DNA of 64,000 nucleotides from Alphaproteobacteria bacterium (GCA_015654635.1 JAATGP010000069.1:1-64000), one strand, 5' to 3'. Counted from the first letter of the stretch, positions 21,021 through 30,802 are shown. Notes: generated by a model not told the origin, from the sequence alone. Translations and numbers: made by a program.

Positions 21021-21052
21021 TTCGTATATCGAAATTGACTTCGTAAATCGAA
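21021..21052. promoter_or_regulatory. IclR-type operator pair upstream of the TonB receptor gene
   Basis: The best-conserved pair: TTCGTATATCGAA (21021-21033) and TTCGTAAATCGAA (21040-21052). Both match TTCGnnnATCGAA at all ten defined positions and start 19 bp apart. It is 155 bp upstream of the receptor ATG and 30 bp upstream of a small ORF with a good ribosome-binding site. Confidence 0.75.
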
Positions 21053-21082
21053 ATTCGTACCTTCGGTGAACAGGAAGAGTCT

Positions 21083-21226
21083 ATGATGCCGGACTGCATG
21101 TCCCGGCCGGAGTGCGCCAATGGCGCTTCTCCACACGGGAGCCGCAGCGAGTTCAATAGTTCCGCAGTGGCGCAGGTGACGGACATGGGCGAGGGAAACG
21201 CCAGGAGATGGGAAACCGTCACATGA
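21083..21226 (+). CDS. Possible 47-aa leader ORF before the TonB receptor
   Basis: ATG at 21083 is preceded by AGGAAGAG at good spacing and opens a 47-codon frame (start MMPDCMSRPEC, end RRWETVT). Its TGA overlaps the ATG at 21223 that could start the receptor (ATGA). The composition is unremarkable and no family is recognised. It could be a translated leader that couples receptor translation, or chance. No signal peptide or membrane segment is visible. Confidence 0.3.
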   Translation: MMPDCMSRPECANGASPHGSRSEFNSSAVAQVTDMGEGNARRWETVT

Positions 21227-23499
21227 TGCTTTTCGGTCAGGGGATTCGCTGCCGGGTCGCCAGAGGTCTGTTGTGCAGTTCGGCGCTGGTTGGTTCGCTG
21301 TTAGGCACGGCGCAGGCAAGGGCGCAGGATCCGGATACCGGCGCAGTTGCCGCGAATGATAGCGCAATGTTGGAAACCATCACTGTCACCGCGCGTCAGC
21401 GCAAAGAAGATATTCAAAAAGTCCCGGCCCAGGTGACGGCCTTCACGGCGGATACGATTGCCTCCAAAGGCATCGAAACGCCTTCGGATTTTCTCAATGC
21501 GGTTCCGAACGTCACTTTCGTGGCGACTCAGAATGCCGGTACCAGCTTCATCGTTATTCGCGGCATTTCACAGGCGCGCAACAGCGAGCCCTCCGCCGCG
21601 ATTGTCGTCGATGGCGTGCCCATGACCCAGCCGGCGGAGTTCAATCAGGAACTGCTCGACATCCAACAGATCGAAGTGCTCAAAGGGCCGCAAGGCGCTC
21701 TCTATGGCCGCAACGCGATCGGTGGTGCCATTCTCATCACTACCAAGCAGCCGACCGACACTTGGGAAGGCCACTTCACGGCGGGATATGAGGATGGTCC
21801 TGGTGGCAAGGTGCAGGGTGTGGTCAGCGGCCCCGTCACCGACACGTTGAAGATTCGCGCCGCAGCATCGTATTTCAACACCGACGGGCATTTGGATAAC
21901 ATCGACACCAAAGACCAATCGGCAGCGCGCAATGCCGATCCGGTGAAGGATTTCAATGCCCGGGTTTCGTTCCTCTATGACCCAAGCGATGCCTTCAGCG
22001 CCGATTTGCGCCTGTCCATGGACCAGCTGCTCACCCGCGGGCTCTATTATATCGTGCCGCCCTTCGGCTCACCCAACTTCAACAATCCCAACTTTACCGG
22101 TCAGCCCATCAACCTCAACAATTCTGGCAAGGACGATCGCAATATTTATGATGCCGCCTTGAAGCTGAACTACGACGCCGGTTTTGGCACCTTCACCTCA
22201 ATCACCGGTTACAGCACCGTTCGCGAAATCCTCACCGGCGACGGGTACAGCTTTGATCCGTTCAGCCAGTCGAAAGTCAATTTCGATTACAGTCAGAGTC
22301 AGTTTCTGACGGCAAAGACCTTCAGCCAGGAACTGCGCTTCACCTCACCATCCGATTCGCACGTGCGTTGGATCACCGGTGCGGAAATCTTCAGCACCGA
22401 TCGCTTCATCTCGACCGGCAATATGTATGACATTGCCGACGGCGGCGTCACACCGATCTACCGCACACCCAATTCGCCCGCTTTCGGCCCGCACGGTCAG
22501 ATTTCATTCCTGTCAGATTCTCAGAAGCAGTTCGCGTGGGCGGCTTATTTCGATGCCTCGGCCAATCTCACCGAAGCTTTAGAACTCTCGCTCAACATCC
22601 GCTACGACAATGATCATCGCAAGAATACGACCGATACGCCGCAGATATTCCTCACCATGGCCGGTATTCCGGGCGCGACCGGCGACACGCGCGCGCATAC
22701 CTGGTCCGCTTTTCAGCCCCAGGCAATCTTGCGTTATCAGGTGACCGACAATCTCAACCTTTACACCAGCTGGAGCCGCGGCTTTCGCAGTGGCGGCTTC
22801 AACCAGACCGGCGTCGCCACCGCCGCCACTGCTGCGGGTTTCGACAATGTCAGCGATATGTTCAACGCGGAAACCGCCAACACCTGGGAGGTGGGCTTCA
22901 AGAGCAGCCTGTTCGGGGACAGGCTGAACCTGAACGGCAGCCTCTATACCACCCAGGACCATGGCGACTATTATTTCGTGTTCTTGGCTTCGAACTCGAC
23001 ACAAAATCTCGGCAACATCCAGGGCACACGTTTCCAGGGCTTCGATCTGGATGCTACCGCCCGCCTCACCGACGATCTGACGTTCAATGCCGGGTTTGGT
23101 TATACCGACAGTAAGATCACCAAATTTCCTGGCGCCTCCAGCGCCCTGGTGGTGGGGTCAAAGGCACCGTTGGTGTCCGATTACACAGCCAACTTCGGGC
23201 TACAATATTTGCACCCGCTTTGGGATGGCGTGAGCGCCGTGATTCGGCTTGACGACAATGTGATCGGCCCTACCACCTTTGTCATTCCCGTGCCGGCGGC
23301 GGGCGAGCCGGCCCCTATTGCCCGCGATCCGGTCAATCTGTTCGATTTGCGCGCCGGGCTGCAATCGCAGAGCTGGAAAATCATCGTCTGGTCGAAGAAT
23401 CTCTTCGACAAGAGATACAACACCGAATACTCGACGGGCGGTTTTATCTTCAAAGGCGAACCGCGCACATGGGGAATCGATCTGACCAAAAACTTCTGA
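21208..23499 (+). CDS. TonB-dependent outer-membrane receptor
   Basis: A 763-aa outer-membrane transporter. It has an N-terminal signal region ending near QARAQD, a TonB box-like LETITVTARQR, a plug domain (about 60-165, with SDFLNAVPNVTF and LKGPQGALYGRNAIGGAI) and a 22-strand-type barrel ending in the terminal Phe (LTKNF). It is of the large iron-complex-receptor-like group that in alphaproteobacteria often imports organic compounds. Start at 21208 or the ATG at 21223 (MMLFGQG) cannot be settled: AGGAG abuts the first and lies 15 bp from the second. Given its box pair and neighbours it probably imports the island's substrate. Confidence 0.93.
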   Translation: MGNRHMMLFGQGIRCRVARGLLCSSALVGSLLGTAQARAQDPDTGAVAANDSAMLETITVTARQRKEDIQKVPAQVTAFTADTIASKGIETPSDFLNAVPNVTFVATQNAGTSFIVIRGISQARNSEPSAAIVVDGVPMTQPAEFNQELLDIQQIEVLKGPQGALYGRNAIGGAILITTKQPTDTWEGHFTAGYEDGPGGKVQGVVSGPVTDTLKIRAAASYFNTDGHLDNIDTKDQSAARNADPVKDFNARVSFLYDPSDAFSADLRLSMDQLLTRGLYYIVPPFGSPNFNNPNFTGQPINLNNSGKDDRNIYDAALKLNYDAGFGTFTSITGYSTVREILTGDGYSFDPFSQSKVNFDYSQSQFLTAKTFSQELRFTSPSDSHVRWITGAEIFSTDRFISTGNMYDIADGGVTPIYRTPNSPAFGPHGQISFLSDSQKQFAWAAYFDASANLTEALELSLNIRYDNDHRKNTTDTPQIFLTMAGIPGATGDTRAHTWSAFQPQAILRYQVTDNLNLYTSWSRGFRSGGFNQTGVATAATAAGFDNVSDMFNAETANTWEVGFKSSLFGDRLNLNGSLYTTQDHGDYYFVFLASNSTQNLGNIQGTRFQGFDLDATARLTDDLTFNAGFGYTDSKITKFPGASSALVVGSKAPLVSDYTANFGLQYLHPLWDGVSAVIRLDDNVIGPTTFVIPVPAAGEPAPIARDPVNLFDLRAGLQSQSWKIIVWSKNLFDKRYNTEYSTGGFIFKGEPRTWGIDLTKNF

Positions 23500-23505
23500 G
23501 GCGGA

Positions 23506-24375
23506 TCAGCCCGGGTGTACAGAGTGCAGCAGGAAAGGCTGGCGGCGCAGGCCCGTTTCGATAAAGCGCGCGGCATTGCGCAAGACCGGAAGACGGGTGC
23601 GGATCAATTCCTCTTTGCCGACGCGCGAGGTCGAAGTGGAACAGTTAATGGCGGCCAGGGAGCGGCCGGTTTCATCGAGGATCGGAACGGCGATCGAGAT
23701 CAGTCCGTAATCGAGTTCGTCCTGAATCACGGCGAAACCGGCTTTGCGGACCTCTTCCAGGATGCGCCGCAACTCCGTTTTGGAGGTCACGGTGTGTTCG
23801 GTAAACGCGGTGAAGGTGCACGTATTGAGATAATGGGCCCAAACATCCTCTCCTTCGAAAGCCAGCAAGGCACGCCCCATCGAAGTGGCATAGGCGGGAT
23901 AGCGGGTGCCGACCCCAGCTGCGAGCCGCCCCATGCGGTTGGTCGAGACATGCACCAGATAAAGAATGTCCTTGCCGCTCAGCACCGCAAGGGACGAGCT
24001 ATCGCCTGTTTCGTCCCGCAAGGTCTGCAGATGCGGGCGCACCAGCTCTCCCAGGCTCATGGAATCGAGATAGGCGGAGGCAAAGCTCATGACTTCCGGC
24101 CGCAGCAGGAATTGACGGTGATGCTTGGCAACATAGCCCAGCTTCACCAGCGTGTTGAGGCAGCGCCGCGCTGTCGCCGGCGAAAGCTGGGTGGCTTCTG
24201 CAACTTCGCTGAGCGTCATCTGCGGCGTATCGCGGCCAAACGCGCTCAGCACCGACAGGCCACGCTGCAAGGTCGACAGATACTCGCTATCCGCAAGCGT
24301 CTCGCCGTTTTCGTCGGCATTGGCGGAACGGCGCTTGACCGGTGTTGGCGGGGTAAGGGCTTGGCGCTTGATCAT
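23506..24375 (-). CDS. IclR family transcriptional regulator
   Basis: A 289-aa regulator with an N-terminal winged helix-turn-helix (about 33-95: LQRGLSVLSAF, LSEVAEATQLSPATARRCLNTLVKLGY) and the C-terminal IclR effector-binding domain (GVGTRYPAYATSMGRALLAF, then GLISIAVPILDETGRSLAAINCST). The N-terminal 30 residues are basic and probably disordered. It is convergent with the TonB receptor (7 bp apart) and divergent from the hydrolase gene. A box pair lies 30-61 bp upstream of its ATG, so it very likely represses or controls itself and the other three box-bearing promoters of the island. Confidence 0.93.
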   Translation of the reverse strand: MIKRQALTPPTPVKRRSANADENGETLADSEYLSTLQRGLSVLSAFGRDTPQMTLSEVAEATQLSPATARRCLNTLVKLGYVAKHHRQFLLRPEVMSFASAYLDSMSLGELVRPHLQTLRDETGDSSSLAVLSGKDILYLVHVSTNRMGRLAAGVGTRYPAYATSMGRALLAFEGEDVWAHYLNTCTFTAFTEHTVTSKTELRRILEEVRKAGFAVIQDELDYGLISIAVPILDETGRSLAAINCSTSTSRVGKEELIRTRLPVLRNAARFIETGLRRQPFLLHSVHPG

Positions 24376-24404
24376 GATGGCAATCCTGCAGGCGGGTCCA
24401 CTGT

Positions 24405-24436
24405 TTCGATTATCGAATATATCGCCGGGTATCGAA
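24405..24436. promoter_or_regulatory. IclR-type operator pair between iclR and the hydrolase gene
   Basis: TTCGATTATCGAA (24405-24417) is a perfect dyad and matches the consensus fully. GCCGGGTATCGAA (24424-24436) keeps CG and the whole right half. Spacing is 19 bp as at the other sites. The pair lies 30 bp from the iclR ATG and 171 bp from the hydrolase ATG, the place expected for autoregulation. Confidence 0.72.
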
Positions 24437-24606
24437 TAAATGGAATATCGTTGGGCATTCAGACCAGAGGCCTATTACCACAGGCAAGAAGAACGATGAA
24501 ATGCTCGGCCGGTGGCCAAGCTGGTCCGCAGGCGGCAACCCCGCGGTGCAATCGAGGTTGGCGCATTGGGCGAACCGCGTTCTCGGTAGAAAATTAGGGC
24601 TCGGTG

Positions 24607-25323
24607 ATGGGCGACCGGCAGCATCTGCTCTTACTTCCTGGGATGTTGTGCGACGACGTGTTTTGGCGGGCGCAGACGGCAGCACTGGCTGATATTTGTC
24701 CCGTCACGGTGGTGCGCTACGGCGCGGCGGGCAGCATCGGCGCTATGGCGCAAGCGGTCCTTGCCCATGCCGCCGGGAGCTTTGCACTGGCCGGCCATTC
24801 CTTGGGCGGCAGGGTCGCGCTCAGCGTCTATGCCCATGTCCCTGAGCGCGTCCGCAAACTGGGGTTGTTGTGTACGGATTATCGCGGCCATGTCAGCGAA
24901 GCGGCGCGGGTTGCAGAAATCGCGGCCCGGAGCGATCTGCTCCACTGCGCGCGGACGGAGGGGATGCTTGGGGTGGCGCGGAAATGGGCCGCTCATGTTT
25001 TGCCGCCAGCCCGGCTTTCAGACACCGAACTCGTCTCTGCCATTATCGCCATGGCGGCCCGGCAGAGCCCGGCGGAGCTTGCCGCGCAAATCCAAGCAGG
25101 GCTGACACGTCCCGATTTCGCCAGTTTGCTGCCTACGATCACTAGTCCAACCCTCATCTGCGCGGGAGCAGAGGACAGCATGCGTCCTGTGGCTGTTCAC
25201 CAGGCGATGGCCGCCGCCATTCCGGCAAGCCAGCTCACGATCTTCCCTGACGCTGGCCATATGATTGCGATGGAAAAGCCCGAAGCCGTCAGCGCGGCGA
25301 TGCGGCACTGGCTGACATCTTGA
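24607..25323 (+). CDS. Alpha/beta hydrolase
   Basis: A 238-aa serine hydrolase of the alpha/beta fold. Ser65 in the nucleophile elbow AGHSLGG, an Asp in [10 protein letters not shown] and the His in [11 protein letters not shown] form the expected triad. [11 protein letters not shown] supplies the oxyanion-hole region. No signal peptide, so cytoplasmic. Start could be GTG at 24604 or ATG at 24607; the latter is used. It is divergent from the IclR gene with an IclR-type box pair in between, so it probably belongs to the island's regulon, perhaps hydrolysing an ester, lactone or ring-fission product. Confidence 0.88.
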   Translation: MGDRQHLLLLPGMLCDDVFWRAQTAALADICPVTVVRYGAAGSIGAMAQAVLAHAAGSFALAGHSLGGRVALSVYAHVPERVRKLGLLCTDYRGHVSEAARVAEIAARSDLLHCARTEGMLGVARKWAAHVLPPARLSDTELVSAIIAMAARQSPAELAAQIQAGLTRPDFASLLPTITSPTLICAGAEDSMRPVAVHQAMAAAIPASQLTIFPDAGHMIAMEKPEAVSAAMRHWLTS

Positions 25324-25387
25324 TCTGTCTGAGACGCACGTTTCTATCCGCCGCTCCACGCCACAGCGGATTAATCCTATCCACTTC

Positions 25388-25519
25388 ATGGAGCGCAGCA
25401 GTTTGTCGCCATATAGCGCGATAGCGAAAAAGATCTTCGCCCTGGCGCCGGAGAGCGGGCATTATCACATCCCGCTGCTGGTCTCGCCTTTCGGCTATTC
25501 CACCTATCGCGGCAGCTAA
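25388..25519 (+). CDS. Possible 43-aa ORF convergent with pgm
   Basis: An ATG-initiated frame ([15 protein letters not shown], ending YSTYRGS) that overlaps the pgm stop by 4 bp. Its residue mix looks protein-like, but there is no good ribosome-binding site and I recognise no family. It may be the remnant of a longer gene between the hydrolase and pgm. Low confidence. Confidence 0.2.
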   Translation: MERSSLSPYSAIAKKIFALAPESGHYHIPLLVSPFGYSTYRGS

Positions 25520-27165
25520 GCCTTGGCGAATACAGCGCTGATCGCTGTCTGTGCTTCACTCTGAATTTTCTTTAAGTGCTCGTCACTGACGAAGCTCTCG
25601 GCATAGATCTTATAGACGTCCTCGGTGCCCGATGGCCGCGCCGCGAACCAGCCGTTTTTGGTCACGACTTTAAGGCCGCCAATCGGCTGATTATTGCCAG
25701 GGGCGAGGGTCAACTTCGCTTCGATGGCTTCACCGGCCAGCTCCGTCGCCTCGAACTGTTCCGGGTTCAAAGCTGCCAGCTTCTTTTTCTGCTCGCCCGA
25801 GGCGGGCGCATCTATGCGCTGATAATGCGAATGGCCCAGCTCGGCGGTGACGGAATCATATAGCTTCTGCGGATCTTGCCCGGTCTTGGCGGTGATTTCG
25901 GCGGCCAGCAAACCCAGGATCAGCCCGTCCTTATCCGTCGTCCACACCCCGCCGTCGCGCCGCAAGAAGGAAGCGCCTGCGCTCTCCTCGCCGCCGAAGC
26001 CGAGCGAGCCGTCGCTGAGGCCGGGTACGAACCATTTGAAGCCCACGGGCACTTCCACCAGCTTACGGCCAAGTTTGGCCGCCACGCGGTCGATCATGCT
26101 GCTGGAGACCGCGGTCTTGCCGATGCCGCTATCGCCGCGCCACTCGGGCCGATGGGCGTAGAGATATGCCACGGCGGCCGCCAGATAGGTGTTCGGATTC
26201 ATCAGCCCACTGGGGCAGACAATGCCATGGCGGTCCGCGTCGGTGTCATTGGCAAAAGCGATATCGAATTTGTCGCGCAGCGCAATCAAGCTCGCCATGG
26301 CGTAAGGCGAGGAGCAATCCATCCGGATCTTGCCATCCCAATCGACGGTCATAAAGCGGAAGGTGGGATCGACGGCCGGGTTCACCACTCTGGCATCAAT
26401 CTTGTAGTGTTCGATCAGCGGTTGCCAATAATGCACGGCAGCGCCGCCCAAAGGATCGATGCCGATCTTGACGCCCGCAGACCGGATCGCATCCATATCC
26501 ACCACGGCGGCGAGGTCGGCGATATAGGGTATGACGTAGTCGTAGGCGTGAATGCATGCCGTTTTGCGCGCGCGTTCATAAGCAATGCGCGCAATGCCGT
26601 CGAGTTTTTTGGCCAGGAAGTCATTGGCCGCATCTTGAATCCAACGGGTAATATCGACATCCGCAGGGCCACCATTGGTCGGATTGTATTTGAAGCCGCC
26701 CTCATCCGGCGGGTTGTGCGAGGGGCTGATCACGATGCCGTCGGCAAGGCCTGTCGTGCGGCCCCGGTTATAGGCGAGGATCGCATGGCTGATCACGGGC
26801 GTCGGCGTATAGCCGCTGTCAGCATCGATCATGGTCTCGACGCTATTTGCGGCCAGCACTTCGAGAGCGCTGATGAATGCAGGCTCTGACAGCGCGTGGG
26901 TGTCCATGCCGAGGAATAGCGGACCGTCATTGCCCGCCTTCTTGCGATAGAGGCAAACCGCTTGGGTGATGGCCAGAATATGGGCTTCGTTGAACGCTGT
27001 GTTGAAGGCCGAACCGCGATGGCCGGAGGTGCCGAATGCAACGCGCTGTGCCGCAATGGCAGGATCGGGCGTTTGCGTAAAATAGGCGCTGACCAGGCGG
27101 GGAACATTGACCAGCAGGGAAGAGGGAACCGGTTTGCCCGCCAAAGGGCTTATCGTCTCAGCCAT
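25516..27165 (-). CDS. pgm: Phosphoglucomutase (alpha-D-glucose-1,6-bisphosphate-dependent)
   Basis: Interconverts glucose 1-phosphate and glucose 6-phosphate, linking glycolysis with UDP-glucose and glycan synthesis. The 549-aa protein matches the bacterial Pgm length. The active-site serine is in [10 protein letters not shown] near residue 50, the metal loop in [11 protein letters not shown] and the sugar-specificity loop in GGEESAGAS. The C-terminal phosphate-binding motif [11 protein letters not shown] is present. ATG at 27165 ([11 protein letters not shown]) fits the family; the frame is open 126 bp further upstream without a plausible start. It is monocistronic. The epimerase GalE and several glycosyltransferases further along could use its product. 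Confidence 0.95.
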   Translation of the reverse strand: MAETISPLAGKPVPSSLLVNVPRLVSAYFTQTPDPAIAAQRVAFGTSGHRGSAFNTAFNEAHILAITQAVCLYRKKAGNDGPLFLGMDTHALSEPAFISALEVLAANSVETMIDADSGYTPTPVISHAILAYNRGRTTGLADGIVISPSHNPPDEGGFKYNPTNGGPADVDITRWIQDAANDFLAKKLDGIARIAYERARKTACIHAYDYVIPYIADLAAVVDMDAIRSAGVKIGIDPLGGAAVHYWQPLIEHYKIDARVVNPAVDPTFRFMTVDWDGKIRMDCSSPYAMASLIALRDKFDIAFANDTDADRHGIVCPSGLMNPNTYLAAAVAYLYAHRPEWRGDSGIGKTAVSSSMIDRVAAKLGRKLVEVPVGFKWFVPGLSDGSLGFGGEESAGASFLRRDGGVWTTDKDGLILGLLAAEITAKTGQDPQKLYDSVTAELGHSHYQRIDAPASGEQKKKLAALNPEQFEATELAGEAIEAKLTLAPGNNQPIGGLKVVTKNGWFAARPSGTEDVYKIYAESFVSDEHLKKIQSEAQTAISAVFAKA

Positions 27166-27308
27166 ATCAATCCTCGCGTCGTGCTGCACCGTAATAGCCG
27201 TACCGGATGTGGGCCACGATTTCAAACCGCTCTGAGTAGCTTCCGAAGCTATCGCAGGGTGACATCGCCCAATACCGTATTGCCCGCCCAACCAGCAGGA
27301 GAAGCCTT

Positions 27309-27662
27309 ATGCTCATTCAGGTGAACACGGACGCCAATATCGAAGGTGGTGAAAAATTCGTTCGTTACGTCGAGGGCGAAATGGACCGCCTCTTGAGCCG
27401 GTTTCGCGACAATCTCTCCCGGTTGGACATTCACCTCAGCGACGAAAACGGCGCCAAGCAGGGTCCCATCGACAAGCGTTGTCTTCTTGAGGCGCACCGC
27501 AGTGGACATCCAGCAGTGGTCGTGAGCCACGAAGCGGCCACGTTGGAGGAAGCCTGGACCGGTGCCGCCAAGAAGCTGCTGCACGTGCTGGAATCGAATC
27601 TGGGCCGCAATGAGGATCACAAGGGCGGTGCCTCGATTAGGACGGGCGAACCGGCGGTGTAA
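27309..27662 (+). CDS. Ribosome hibernation factor-like protein (HPF/RaiA family)
   Basis: A 117-aa protein with the short HPF/YfiA pattern: MLIQVNTDANIEGGEKFVRYVEGEMDRLLSRF gives a beta strand and helix, followed by RLDIHLSDENG and the final helix TGAAKKLLHVLES. Members bind the 30S subunit and inactivate ribosomes in stationary phase. There is no long C-terminal dimerisation domain. This copy is not next to rpoN, unlike the usual alphaproteobacterial hpf, so it is probably a second, specialised paralogue. It is divergent from pgm. Confidence 0.75.
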   Translation: MLIQVNTDANIEGGEKFVRYVEGEMDRLLSRFRDNLSRLDIHLSDENGAKQGPIDKRCLLEAHRSGHPAVVVSHEAATLEEAWTGAAKKLLHVLESNLGRNEDHKGGASIRTGEPAV

Positions 27663-27752
27663 GCAATTCTGCCGAGCGCAGGCAGTGTTGGCAGGTCACA
27701 ACCGCCGTTCCCTCTGCTATAGTGGCATTAGCGAAGCGGCTTGGGCCGCTTC

Positions 27753-28094
27753 ATGCCCGAAACCCCGCAGCGTCCGGCCATGGTCCTCAAACACCTTTCG
27801 CCCCAAGAGGTTGCCGATCTGCTGGCACAGGACGCGATTGTCCTGATCGACGTGCGCGAATCGGTTGAGTACGCCGCAGCGCACATCAAAGGCGCCAAGC
27901 TGGTGCCGCTTTCAACCTTTGATCCCCAGGCGCTTCCGAATAGCGGCGGCAAGCCGATTGTATTTCACTGCGGTATCGGCGCGCGTTCGGCCAAAGCGGT
28001 AGCGGTGTGTCAGGCGGCAGGCCTTACTCTCGACAGCCACCTGCAGGGCGGCATCCAAGCCTGGGTTGCGGCCGGATTGCCCATCGAGGCCTGA
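27753..28094 (+). CDS. Rhodanese-like sulfurtransferase
   Basis: A single-domain rhodanese of about 113 aa. The CH2-type motif is IVLIDVRESVEYAAAHIKGA, and the active-site loop IVFHCGIGARSAKA carries the catalytic Cys. It may move sulfane sulfur to cyanide, thioredoxin or another acceptor. The start is uncertain among 27741, 27753 and 27780. It stands between the HPF-like gene and the GH115 gene with no obvious operon partner. Confidence 0.88.
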   Translation: MPETPQRPAMVLKHLSPQEVADLLAQDAIVLIDVRESVEYAAAHIKGAKLVPLSTFDPQALPNSGGKPIVFHCGIGARSAKAVAVCQAAGLTLDSHLQGGIQAWVAAGLPIEA

Positions 28095-28216
28095 TTTCGC
28101 GAACGGACTGGCGGCGAAGCACCACACGGTGATTTGTGTCCGCTCCGGGCTCTTGACGTTGTATGTGGGCATTCAGCTTGGCTACAACGATGCCGCGCGG
28201 ACAGGGAGATAATAAA

Positions 28217-30802
28217 ATGAAAATCAGATGGGCGGTCACCGGCTTGGTTATGATGGTTTCGGCGGCCAATGCGGCCAGCTGCGATCGTCCCGTGTCCGTC
28301 TGCCCCTCGGCCCAAGCGGGCAGCTTCGCGCTGATCCAAGGGGGGCATCCTGCCGCCCTTTATATCGACAGCACCGCCGATCCTGCGGTGCAGCACGTGG
28401 CGGATAGTTTCGCTGCTGATCTCGTCCGCGTCAGCGGGCAGGCGCCGGTGCGCTTGACGAATTTGAAAAATGCCAAAGGCCCGCTGGTGGTGATCGGCGT
28501 GACAGGCCAAAGTCCGGTGATCGACAGTCTGATACGCAGCGGTAAGATCGATGTGCGGGATATTTCCGGTCAATGGGAAGCGTTCCGTCAAATCGTGGTG
28601 AAAAACCCCTTTGCGCATGTGAGCGAAGCCCTGGTTATCGTTGGCGCCGATCGCCGCGGCGCCGTGTTCGGCACTTACGACATCTCCGAAAAAATGGGGG
28701 TATCGCCGCTCTATTGGTTTGCCGATGTCCCGGTGGTCAAAAGCGCCAATCTCTTCGTTACCGCGGGCAGCCGCCGCGATCAGCCCAAGGTGAAATACCG
28801 CGGCATCTTCATCAATGACGAAGCGCCCGCCTTTTCCACCTGGACGACGGAAAAATTTGGCGGCGCCAATGCCAAAGCCTATGAGCATATCTTCGAGCTT
28901 ATCCTGCGCATGAAGGGCAATTATCTCTGGCCCGCGATGTGGGACCCTCGCGCCTTCAATGCGGACGACCCGCAGAACTATATTCTGGCGGACGCCATGG
29001 GTGTCGTGATGGGCACCAGCCATCATGAGCCGATGACGCGCGCACACGACGAGTGGCATCGCAACACCGATCAGGGCGTCACCGGCGGCAAATGGGATTA
29101 CACCGCCAATGCCGAAAACTTGCGTAAGTTCTGGCGCGGCGGCATCGAGCGTATGATGTCCAAAGGCGACGGCAAGGGTTACGAAAACGTCGTGACCGTG
29201 GGTATGCGCGGCGATGGCGATGAGCCGATGTCCCAGGGCACGGCCACCAAACTGCTCGAGACCATCGTCACCGATCAGCGCAAAATTATAGCCGACGTCA
29301 CTGGCAAACTGGCCGATCAGATACCGCAATCCTGGGCGCTCTACAAAGAGGTGCAGGATTATTACGATGCTGGCATGACCGTGCCGGACGATGTCACGCT
29401 GCTTTTCTCGGATGACAATTGGGGCCAGAACCGCCGCCTGCCGACCAAGGACCTGAACCGCAAAGGTGGCTTTGGCGTCTATTATCACTTCGATTACGTG
29501 GGTGGTCCGCGCAACTACAAATGGATCAATACCAATCAGATCGAAAAGACCTGGCAGCAGATGGATCTGGCCTACAACCGCGGCGCCAAGACACTGTGGA
29601 TCGTCAATGTCGGTGACATCAAGCCAATGGAATATCCCATCAACTTCTTCCTCCAGATGGCGTGGAATCCGGAGGCGATGAATATCGCCGCGCTTGATGC
29701 CTATCCGCAAGATTGGGCCCGCGCCAATTTCGTGCCGTCTGAGGCCGATGCCATCGGGCATATCATCACGCGTTATGCCCAACTCGTCGCACGGCGCAAG
29801 CCGGAATTGATCGACGCGTCCAGCTTTGCGCTCGGCGATGGAACTGGCGCCACGCTGAATGGCGGTGAATTCGGCCAGATGATGAAAGAATGGCTCGAGC
29901 TCGAGCGCGATGCCGAAGCGGTGAAGGCCAAGCTGCCGAAAGAGCAATATGATGCCTATTTCGAGCTTGTCGAGCATCCCGTCTTGGCGATGTCGAACCT
30001 CTACCAGCTTTACTATGCCGTGGCCTGGAACCGCCGCTTGGCCGCGGCCAAAGACCCGCGCGCCAATGGCTTTGCCGACACGGCCGAGGCCGCCTTCCGC
30101 CACGATCATGAACTGTCGGATCAGTATCATCACATTGCAGGCGGCAAATGGGATGGCATGATGCTGCAGACCCATATCGGCTACACCAGCTGGCGCGATC
30201 CCAAGACGGACATCATGCCGGCTGTTACGCGCGTGCCGGGCACCGCCCCTGCGCCGGTCTTCGCAGAACCAACGGTGCAGATCGAAGACGTCATCGCCAT
30301 CGAGGCACCGAATTTCACCCGCAGCTTTGGCGGCCAAGGGCTGAACTGGGCGGTTATCCCGCATCTGGGGCGGACGGATGGTGCGGTCACCGCCTTGCCG
30401 CAAGGCGCGCCGCCGACTTCGCAAGCGGATGCGGTGCGACTCGAATACGATGTCACCCTGGCAAAGGCAGGCGACGCCAATGTGCAAATCTACCTGGTGC
30501 CGACGCTCGACACGATTGGGTCATCGGGCCTCAAACTGGGTGTCTCGCTCGATGGCGGGCCCGTGCAGAGCCTCACCTTCAACCTGATCCCCTCGGCCGA
30601 TCCGGCCCAATCGATCGAGAAGAAGGCCTGGGAGGCTGCGGTGTCGAACAACGCGCATCTTCTCACCGCGTCCTTCGCCGGTGTTGCCGCTGGCCGTCAC
30701 ACCATCAAGATTTGGCGTCTGGACGACGATGTGGTGCTGCAAAAGCTGGTGATCGCCAGCGGCCCCATTCCGTCGACCTACTTGGGGCCGCGCCCAAAAT
30801 GA
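28217..30802 (+). CDS. GH115 xylan alpha-1,2-glucuronidase
   Basis: An 861-aa exported glycoside hydrolase of family 115, which removes (4-O-methyl)glucuronic acid side chains from xylan. A signal peptide is clear (MKIRWAVTGLVMMVSAANAAS). Family-type segments include GAVFGTYDISEKMGVSPLYW, KYRGIFINDEAPAF, LWPAMWDPRAFN and GTSHHEPMTRA, and the C-terminal part carries a beta-sandwich domain. The start at 28217 is fixed by GGGAGATAATAAA before the ATG and by the signal peptide. The next gene (GNAT) overlaps its stop, and an arabinofuranosidase follows, so this is a hemicellulose debranching cluster. Confidence 0.9.
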   Translation: MKIRWAVTGLVMMVSAANAASCDRPVSVCPSAQAGSFALIQGGHPAALYIDSTADPAVQHVADSFAADLVRVSGQAPVRLTNLKNAKGPLVVIGVTGQSPVIDSLIRSGKIDVRDISGQWEAFRQIVVKNPFAHVSEALVIVGADRRGAVFGTYDISEKMGVSPLYWFADVPVVKSANLFVTAGSRRDQPKVKYRGIFINDEAPAFSTWTTEKFGGANAKAYEHIFELILRMKGNYLWPAMWDPRAFNADDPQNYILADAMGVVMGTSHHEPMTRAHDEWHRNTDQGVTGGKWDYTANAENLRKFWRGGIERMMSKGDGKGYENVVTVGMRGDGDEPMSQGTATKLLETIVTDQRKIIADVTGKLADQIPQSWALYKEVQDYYDAGMTVPDDVTLLFSDDNWGQNRRLPTKDLNRKGGFGVYYHFDYVGGPRNYKWINTNQIEKTWQQMDLAYNRGAKTLWIVNVGDIKPMEYPINFFLQMAWNPEAMNIAALDAYPQDWARANFVPSEADAIGHIITRYAQLVARRKPELIDASSFALGDGTGATLNGGEFGQMMKEWLELERDAEAVKAKLPKEQYDAYFELVEHPVLAMSNLYQLYYAVAWNRRLAAAKDPRANGFADTAEAAFRHDHELSDQYHHIAGGKWDGMMLQTHIGYTSWRDPKTDIMPAVTRVPGTAPAPVFAEPTVQIEDVIAIEAPNFTRSFGGQGLNWAVIPHLGRTDGAVTALPQGAPPTSQADAVRLEYDVTLAKAGDANVQIYLVPTLDTIGSSGLKLGVSLDGGPVQSLTFNLIPSADPAQSIEKKAWEAAVSNNAHLLTASFAGVAAGRHTIKIWRLDDDVVLQKLVIASGPIPSTYLGPRPK

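Noticed and set aside
28010-30487. 825-aa reverse-strand open frame opposite the GH115 gene
   Set aside because: The forward frame has a signal peptide and GH115 motifs; the reverse one has none and is a shadow.
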